A stretch of DNA of 64,000 nt from positions 5,270,001 through 5,334,000 of the forward strand of contig NZ_CP192056.1 in NCBI RefSeq assembly GCF_050942215.1, read 5' to 3'. A model generated the notes under the pieces. It saw nothing but the letters and a program-made list of their open reading frames with translations, did no database searches and had not been told where the DNA came from. Shown here in pieces: positions 58,939-64,000 of the stretch. This stretch comes from Sphaerimonospora sp050942215 (GTDB taxonomy: Bacteria; Actinomycetota; Actinomycetes; Streptosporangiales; Streptosporangiaceae). Positions within the stretch are counted from its first letter, which is position 1, and the number at the start of each line of letters is the position of its first letter. A program made the position numbers and the translations under genes.

Positions 58939-61900
58939 GGTGATCGCCGGTTCTGGCGGGGGATCTGCCGATGGCCACCACCGCTTCGCCCGACACGGCG
59001 ACCGTGCCGAGCCACTGAGCGCCCGGCCCGCCGAGCAGCCGGGCGCCCGGCCCGCCCGAACCGTCAGAGGCGAGCGTCCTGCGGGTCCACCCGAGACCGT
59101 CCGCGGAGATCCATGCGGCGCTGTCGCCCTCGGCCGCCGGGCCGTACGATCCGACCGCCACCAGCCCGCGGCGGGTCGCGGTGACGTCGAACACGGTCGC
59201 CCCCGCCTCGGCGGGCAGGCTGCCGTACTCCCATTCCATGCCGCCGCCGTCCGCCTCGCCGGTCGCTGCCGCCGAGGCCGACGCCGAGTCGGCACGCGCG
59301 GAGAACGGCCGGACGCCCTCGCCGGTGGCGGCGACGCCGATCACCACGACGTCCCCGGACTCGGTGGTCACGACGTGACGCAGGCCGGCCGACCGGGCGC
59401 CCTGCGGGAGCACCCTGCCGCGTGAGGCCCAGTTGAGGCCGTCTGGGGAGACCCACACGACGCCCGCCTCCCGGTCGGCAGTGCCCGCCCCGCCCACGGC
59501 GACGAAGCCGTACGGCGTGGCGGTGACGTCGGCGACGCGCACCCCTGCGCCTCCGGCCGGCATCCGCGCGGGCGGCACACGGGTGAACCTCTTCAGGTCG
59601 GGGCTGAACCACAGGGCGGGCACCACCCCGGCCGAGCCGTGATCCTCGCCCGCGAGGACGTATCCCTTCCGGCCCGCAGCCACGACACGCGGCGCGAGCA
59701 GGAAATGACCGCGATCGACCTCGAGCGCGGGGCCGGAACGCCACGTCGTGCCGTCGGCCGAGGTCACCAGCAGCGGCCGGGTCACCGCCGGGTCCGTCAT
59801 GGCGCCGCCGACCGCCAGCCAGCCGTACGGGCCGTGTGTCACCCCGCTCAGGGCCTGCCGTCCCGGGCCGCCGAGCAGGTCGGCTGAGCCGGCCTCCGTC
59901 CAGCTCGCCCCGTCGTCACCGCTCGTCCAGATCGCCGCGTCGCCGTTCGCCGACCCCACCGCCACGAACACGCCGCCCGCCGCCGCGATGTCCACCGGAT
60001 CCCTGACCGTCCGGTCGAGCCCGGCGATCTCCCCGAGTGGTACGGGCCTGGCCGCCCCGCCCTTCCCAGCCGTGATCAGTACGGGCAGGTTCTCGGCGTC
60101 GCCGGGGCCGCGCTTGTCCCCGCTCGCCACCAGGAGGCCGCCGTCGGTGATGGTCAGCCCGCGCAGCGTGCCGGGGATCTCCCCCAGGTTCGCGCCCCTG
60201 GTCCAGCGGTGTCCGTCCTCGCTGGTGTAGACGGCGTACCTCTCCCAGGCGTACTCGACGACGGCGGCCACCCCGGCGGCGGACGAGGTGAGACCCCGCA
60301 CACCGGTTCCGTCCGGGCCCAGCCGCCCGATCTTCCCGCACCGGCTCCACCGGACGCCGTCGCGCGAGCAGTGCGCGCGTACGTCCCCGGACGCCGGCTT
60401 CTGCCGGATCGGGACCAGCAGGAAGCCCTTCTTCGTCGTGGTGAGCGTCCCGGGCTCCGGGCGGACGCCGGGGAGGGCTCCGGTCGTACGACGCCAGCTG
60501 CGGCCTCCGTCGTCCGAGCGGAGGACGACCGGGCCCTGGCCGGCCTTCGAGGCCGGTTCGGCCAGCGCCACCACACTGTCTCCCCTGGCGGCCACCGCCC
60601 GGATCCCCCGTGCCGTGCGGCCCGAGCCGATCCGGTCGGCGTCCACCCGCGTCCAGCTCGTGCCGTCGGGCGACACCCAGGCCACCGGACCGGCCGTGCC
60701 GTCGCTCAGCACGGTCGCCCCGACGGCGACGAAGCCGGTCGCGGTCCGCGCCACATCGGTGATCCTGTCCTGACTCCAGAACTCGGTCAGCCGGTCGGCG
60801 CCCACGGCCGTCCAGGATCTGCCGTCGGAGGAGACCCACATCCCGCGTGCGGCCGCCGGGTTCGCCCAGCCGCCCCGACCTGCCGCGCCGCTGGACGGCT
60901 CGGCGGGCCCGCCCGCCCGGCCGGGAACGTCCGTGCCCACGGCCAGCCACCGGCCCGCGCCCCCGGCCAGCCGGCCGACCGCCCCGGCGGCAGGCTCGTA
61001 TCCGGCCGAGCCCCCCTCGAAGCCCGTGATCCCGCCCAGCTCCCAGTGTCCGCCGCCGTCGGCGGAGACGAGGAACAGCGGCTTTGGGACCGGGCCCGTG
61101 GTGTCGCTGCCCGCCGCCACGATCGTCGAGCCGGTCGAGGCGATGGCGTTGAGCACCTGACTGGAGCCGCTGCCCGACAGGCCGGGCGCCGTGAAGGCGG
61201 CATCGGCGGAGCGACCCTCACCCGCCGCCAGCGTGAGCCCGGCACCGTCGGAACCGCCGACGCGGTTGACCACCACCACGCCGAGTGCGGCGGCCACCAG
61301 CAGGACCGCCGCCACCACGAGGGGACGCCGCCTCGGCCCCGGCCGACCGCCGGGACCCCACGCCGTACGGCCTCGGCGATCCGGCGGCTCGATCAGCCCG
61401 TCGCCGGACCCTCCGGCGTCGTCGAAATCCTCGCCCGCGCCCTCCCACGGCGTCGTCTCAGGCTCTTCGGCACTCCCCCACGGTGACGCCGGCGGAGTCC
61501 GCCACGGCGTGCCACCCTCGCCCGGCGGCCGCTCCTGTGCAGGGTGCCCGTCCTGCTCCGGCGGCCTGTCCTGCTCCGGCGGTCCGCCCTGCTCCGGCGG
61601 CCCGTCCTGCGATGCCCGCGGCCTCCGGCCGGAGGCCACCAACTTGTCCGGCCGCGTCACGAGGCGCCGCCTCTTCCCGGGCGCCCCGGTCCCGGTCCCG
61701 GCCTCGCCTCCGGTTCGGCCTTCGGTTTCGCCTTCGGACACCGAGTCCGGCGGCCGGCCATGTCTCGGCTCCGGCTGCGCCTGGCCGGACTGGGACATGC
61801 CGTACGGCGCGGCGTACGGGCTGCGTCCCGTCCTGTGCCCGGACGGGCGGGCGGGACTCGGCCGCGGCGCCCACGCGTCCGGTTCGAGGTCATCGGGCCA

Positions 61901-62254
61901 TCCGCCGCCCTGTGCCCCACCGGCTTCCGGCCCACCGTCCTCCGGTGTCCCCTGAACGCCCTCGGGCTCGCGGCCGCCCACCGGCCCCCAGATCCCCTTG
62001 AGCTCGCGTATCCCCTCGAACTCTTCGGTCTTGGCGAGAGGCCACCGCGACGGCTCCGCGGTCGCCGACGGCTCCGGCCCCTCAGGTAATGGAGCGGCGA
62101 ACGGCGGTGACGCCCAGGGGGACGGTGCCGGCGGCTCGTGATGCAGCGTCGGCGGCGTCGGGAGACGCTCGTCGGCCGCCGCCGGAGGTGACGTCCTGTG
62201 ATCGCCGCCCTCGGCGTGCGGACGGTCAGGCTCGTGGGGGCCGCCCGGGGTCAC
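58898..62254 (-). CDS. Large membrane-anchored beta-propeller (BNR/sialidase-like repeat) protein
   Basis: 1118 residues from GTG behind AGGAGG. The first ~305 residues are cytoplasmic and Pro/Gly/Glu-rich with a PPEQGG/PPEQDR repeat near 220-245. A membrane helix follows (about 310-331, VVAAVLLVAAALGVVVV), then about 780 extracellular residues of repeating WVSPDGTSW/SSDGRSW-type Asp-box units (also SADGGGHW, TSGDDGASW, SPDGLNW, SADGLGW), suggesting two propellers. No sialidase active-site Arg triad was recognised. Probable cell-surface binding or sensing protein; function unknown. Confidence 0.78.
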   Translation of the reverse strand: MTPGGPHEPDRPHAEGGDHRTSPPAAADERLPTPPTLHHEPPAPSPWASPPFAAPLPEGPEPSATAEPSRWPLAKTEEFEGIRELKGIWGPVGGREPEGVQGTPEDGGPEAGGAQGGGWPDDLEPDAWAPRPSPARPSGHRTGRSPYAAPYGMSQSGQAQPEPRHGRPPDSVSEGETEGRTGGEAGTGTGAPGKRRRLVTRPDKLVASGRRPRASQDGPPEQGGPPEQDRPPEQDGHPAQERPPGEGGTPWRTPPASPWGSAEEPETTPWEGAGEDFDDAGGSGDGLIEPPDRRGRTAWGPGGRPGPRRRPLVVAAVLLVAAALGVVVVNRVGGSDGAGLTLAAGEGRSADAAFTAPGLSGSGSSQVLNAIASTGSTIVAAGSDTTGPVPKPLFLVSADGGGHWELGGITGFEGGSAGYEPAAGAVGRLAGGAGRWLAVGTDVPGRAGGPAEPSSGAAGRGGWANPAAARGMWVSSDGRSWTAVGADRLTEFWSQDRITDVARTATGFVAVGATVLSDGTAGPVAWVSPDGTSWTRVDADRIGSGRTARGIRAVAARGDSVVALAEPASKAGQGPVVLRSDDGGRSWRRTTGALPGVRPEPGTLTTTKKGFLLVPIRQKPASGDVRAHCSRDGVRWSRCGKIGRLGPDGTGVRGLTSSAAGVAAVVEYAWERYAVYTSEDGHRWTRGANLGEIPGTLRGLTITDGGLLVASGDKRGPGDAENLPVLITAGKGGAARPVPLGEIAGLDRTVRDPVDIAAAGGVFVAVGSANGDAAIWTSGDDGASWTEAGSADLLGGPGRQALSGVTHGPYGWLAVGGAMTDPAVTRPLLVTSADGTTWRSGPALEVDRGHFLLAPRVVAAGRKGYVLAGEDHGSAGVVPALWFSPDLKRFTRVPPARMPAGGAGVRVADVTATPYGFVAVGGAGTADREAGVVWVSPDGLNWASRGRVLPQGARSAGLRHVVTTESGDVVVIGVAATGEGVRPFSARADSASASAAATGEADGGGMEWEYGSLPAEAGATVFDVTATRRGLVAVGSYGPAAEGDSAAWISADGLGWTRRTLASDGSGGPGARLLGGPGAQWLGTVAVSGEAVVAIGRSPARTGDHLTVWRSRVTEEAR

Positions 62255-62389
62255 GTTCAGTACCTCCTGGGGGATGTGCCGGGCCGTTTCACCGGCGGTG
62301 GGGCGAGGCGAGCGTGATCACTGTGATACCCGGACACCAGTCCAGAGCACCATGGGAACGCCGCCTCGGCCAGACCTCCACGGTCAGAT

Positions 62390-63331
62390 TTATCTAGAGA
62401 GGGCCTGAATTGCCCTCTTTCGGGCGATTACTACGATCGCGGCGCCGTACACCGCGAACTGCACGACGGTGCCGACGACCGACTGCCAGGGCAGCTCACC
62501 CTGTTGGAGCGCGTTGTTCAGGTCTCCCGACGCGGCGACGACGCCGAACGCCGCGACGTTGTTCGTCGCGTGCAGCGCGATCGGGGCCTCCAGCCCGCCG
62601 GTGAGGATCGCCAGCCACCCCATCAGCACCCCGAACCCGAAGACGTACGCGATCCCCCAGTCGGTGTACCCGTGCAGGGCGGCGAAGGCCCCCGCGCCCA
62701 GCAGAATGCCGGGCCAGGGATTGCGCAGATACGCGCCGAACGCCTGGATGACCCACCCGCGGAACATGTACTCCTCCGCGGCGGACTGGAAGGGCACGAG
62801 CACCAGGATGACGGCCATCGCGGGCAGGAACGCCTCCCAGCCGGCCCAGCTGTACGCCGGGTCCACCCCGGTGAGCAGCAGTGTCGCCATCTCAGCGAGT
62901 TGCCCGAGCACGACGGCCGCGACCGCGATGAGCAGGCAGCGGGCCAGCCAGCCCCAGCGAAGCCGGCCGGCGACCGACGAGAGCGTCCCCGCCGGGCGAC
63001 GCTGGATCGCCCACGCCGCGCCGTACACCACCGGAATGGCCAGCGCGATCACGGTGAGATGGAAGCCGAGGTCGAGGAGCGGATCGACGAACATCCGGTC
63101 CCCGCTCATCACGAGGGGAAGGCGCGCCAGAGTCGCGACCGTCCACGCCGCCATGACGATCCCGAACGAGATGACCAGGAAACCGCCCACCGCGGCCAGC
63201 GTGCCGAGAATCGGCCGCCACCAGCGGTGCAGCGGTGTGCGGGCCAGTTGGTCGTACCGCACCGCCGCCGGGGGCGGCATGATCCATGGCATGCGGGCGG
63301 GCGGCGGCCACTGGTAGGGCGGCGAGTGCAT
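62390..63331 (-). CDS. CPBP-family intramembrane metalloprotease
   Basis: 313 residues from MHSPPYQWPP (the frame is open to 63361). About eight membrane helices. CPBP motifs: AAEEYMFRGW (EExxxR), AALHGYTDWG (His) and LHATNN (HxxxN). The family cleaves or processes membrane substrates (CAAX-type or bacteriocin immunity). The cytoplasmic N-terminus is Pro-rich. Transcribed in the same direction as the propeller gene, 135 bases upstream. Confidence 0.85.
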   Translation of the reverse strand: MHSPPYQWPPPARMPWIMPPPAAVRYDQLARTPLHRWWRPILGTLAAVGGFLVISFGIVMAAWTVATLARLPLVMSGDRMFVDPLLDLGFHLTVIALAIPVVYGAAWAIQRRPAGTLSSVAGRLRWGWLARCLLIAVAAVVLGQLAEMATLLLTGVDPAYSWAGWEAFLPAMAVILVLVPFQSAAEEYMFRGWVIQAFGAYLRNPWPGILLGAGAFAALHGYTDWGIAYVFGFGVLMGWLAILTGGLEAPIALHATNNVAAFGVVAASGDLNNALQQGELPWQSVVGTVVQFAVYGAAIVVIARKRAIQALSR

Positions 63332-63388
63332 CCACCGTTCATACCCCACCCGGCGGGTCACTCACGACCGGCGGCGGGGTGACGACGC

Positions 63389-64000
63389 CTACGCGGACGG
63401 GGGCGGGATGAAGGCGGTGGTGCGCACGAGGCCGGCGGCCCGGCCCTTGGCGGCCACGACCAGGGCCATCTTGCGCGACGCCTCGTCGATCATCTCGTCG
63501 CCGAGCATGGCGGCGCCCCGCTTCTCGACCGTCGTGTGGTACTCGTACGCCTCGAGGATCATCTCCGCGTGGTCGTAATCCCGCTGTGCGGGCGAGAAGA
63601 CCTCATTGACCACGTCCACCTGGCCGGGGTGCAGCACCCACTTGCCGTCGAAGCCCAGCGCCGCCGATCGGCCGGCCACCGCGCGCAGGCCGTCGAGGTC
63701 GCGGATCTGCAGGAACGGCCCGTCGATCGCCTGCAGGTCGTGTGCCCTGGCCGCCATCAGGATCCGCATGAGGACGTAGTGGTAGGCGTCGCCCTCGCCG
63801 TACCCCGGCGGCTGCTCGCCGACGACCAGCGTCCGCATGCCGATCGAGGCCATGAAGTCCGCCGGGCCGAACACCAGCGCCTCCAGGCGCGGCGAGGCAG
63901 CGGCGATGGCGTCCACGTTGACGAGCCCCGCCGCGTTCTCGATCTGGGCCTCGATCCCGATGCCGCCCTCGGGCAGTCCGGTCGCCCGCTCGATCTGGCT
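63389..64000 (-). CDS. HpcH/HpaI-type CoA ester lyase, cut by right edge
   Basis: The reading frame is open from the window edge to the stop at 63389, 203 residues of a citrate-lyase-beta-like protein. EAQIENAAGL holds the catalytic-region Glu and FGPADFMASIG the metal Asp; GFDGKWVLHPGQVDVVNEVF is the family's late motif. Such enzymes cleave (S)-citramalyl-, malyl- or 3-methylmalyl-CoA into acetyl-/propionyl-CoA and an oxoacid. The N-terminal third is outside the window. The substrate cannot be set here. Confidence 0.87.
   Translation of the reverse strand, partial: SQIERATGLPEGGIGIEAQIENAAGLVNVDAIAAASPRLEALVFGPADFMASIGMRTLVVGEQPPGYGEGDAYHYVLMRILMAARAHDLQAIDGPFLQIRDLDGLRAVAGRSAALGFDGKWVLHPGQVDVVNEVFSPAQRDYDHAEMILEAYEYHTTVEKRGAAMLGDEMIDEASRKMALVVAAKGRAAGLVRTTAFIPPPSA

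Overview
The window is high-GC DNA with dense coding, GTG starts, GTGCTGA/ATGA start-stop overlaps and families typical of filamentous actinomycetes (DUF397, DUF3107, DUF6758, mycosin-like subtilases, Ku/LigD, AdnAB, mycoredoxin). It looks like a chromosomal segment of a Streptosporangiales-type organism (Streptosporangium, Nonomuraea, Microbispora and relatives). The genus assignment is inference.

A conserved backbone runs through the window: tesB (cut at the left edge), uvrD2, mycoredoxin, nudC, adnB/adnA, an alkyltransferase-like protein, moeZ with an alpha/beta hydrolase, a TetR regulator, DUF3107, a ferritin-like protein and an rhlE-type DEAD helicase. From memory this is close to the order in Mycobacterium tuberculosis from Rv3198c (uvrD2) to Rv3211 (rhlE). 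Accessory blocks break it up: (1) 5.65-10.3 kb, an iron-box-controlled operon of an ATP-grasp ligase and two IucA/IucC siderophore synthetases; (2) 17.6-28.6 kb, with a 1951-residue secreted multi-enzyme (EEP nuclease-like, SGNH esterase, hemopexin-like repeats, GH18 chitinase, ricin-like lectin), a truncated TnpB, an Rpn-type nuclease and decayed regulator genes; (3) 32.3-36.8 kb, a duplicated membrane-protein/subtilase pair in which one subtilase has lost its catalytic residues; (4) 40.0-47.8 kb, an array of eight small exported low-complexity proteins, most behind a repeated leader with a stem-loop and several followed by a related terminator hairpin.

The right part (48-64 kb) holds NHEJ genes (ku divergent from a LigD-type polymerase), the TetR-DUF3107-ferritin-rhlE block, a hydrolase, a RecB-like Fe-S nuclease, a metallo-beta-lactamase-fold protein lacking metal ligands, a DUF6758 protein, a Nudix hydrolase, a large anchored beta-propeller protein, a CPBP protease and a CoA-ester lyase that runs off the right edge. 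DNA repair is a common thread: UvrD2, AdnAB, ATL, Ku/LigD and the RecB-like nuclease. Redox control is suggested by sigma-R/SigH-like promoters before mycoredoxin and moeZ.

The most unusual items are the exported-protein array with its repeated structured leader, the five-module secreted protein and the active/inactive mycosin pair. Decayed genes (WYL regulator, ECF sigma factor, ArsR regulator, DUF397, TnpB) lie at or near the block boundaries, which suggests repeated insertion and deletion at these sites. No tRNA, rRNA or CRISPR array was seen.
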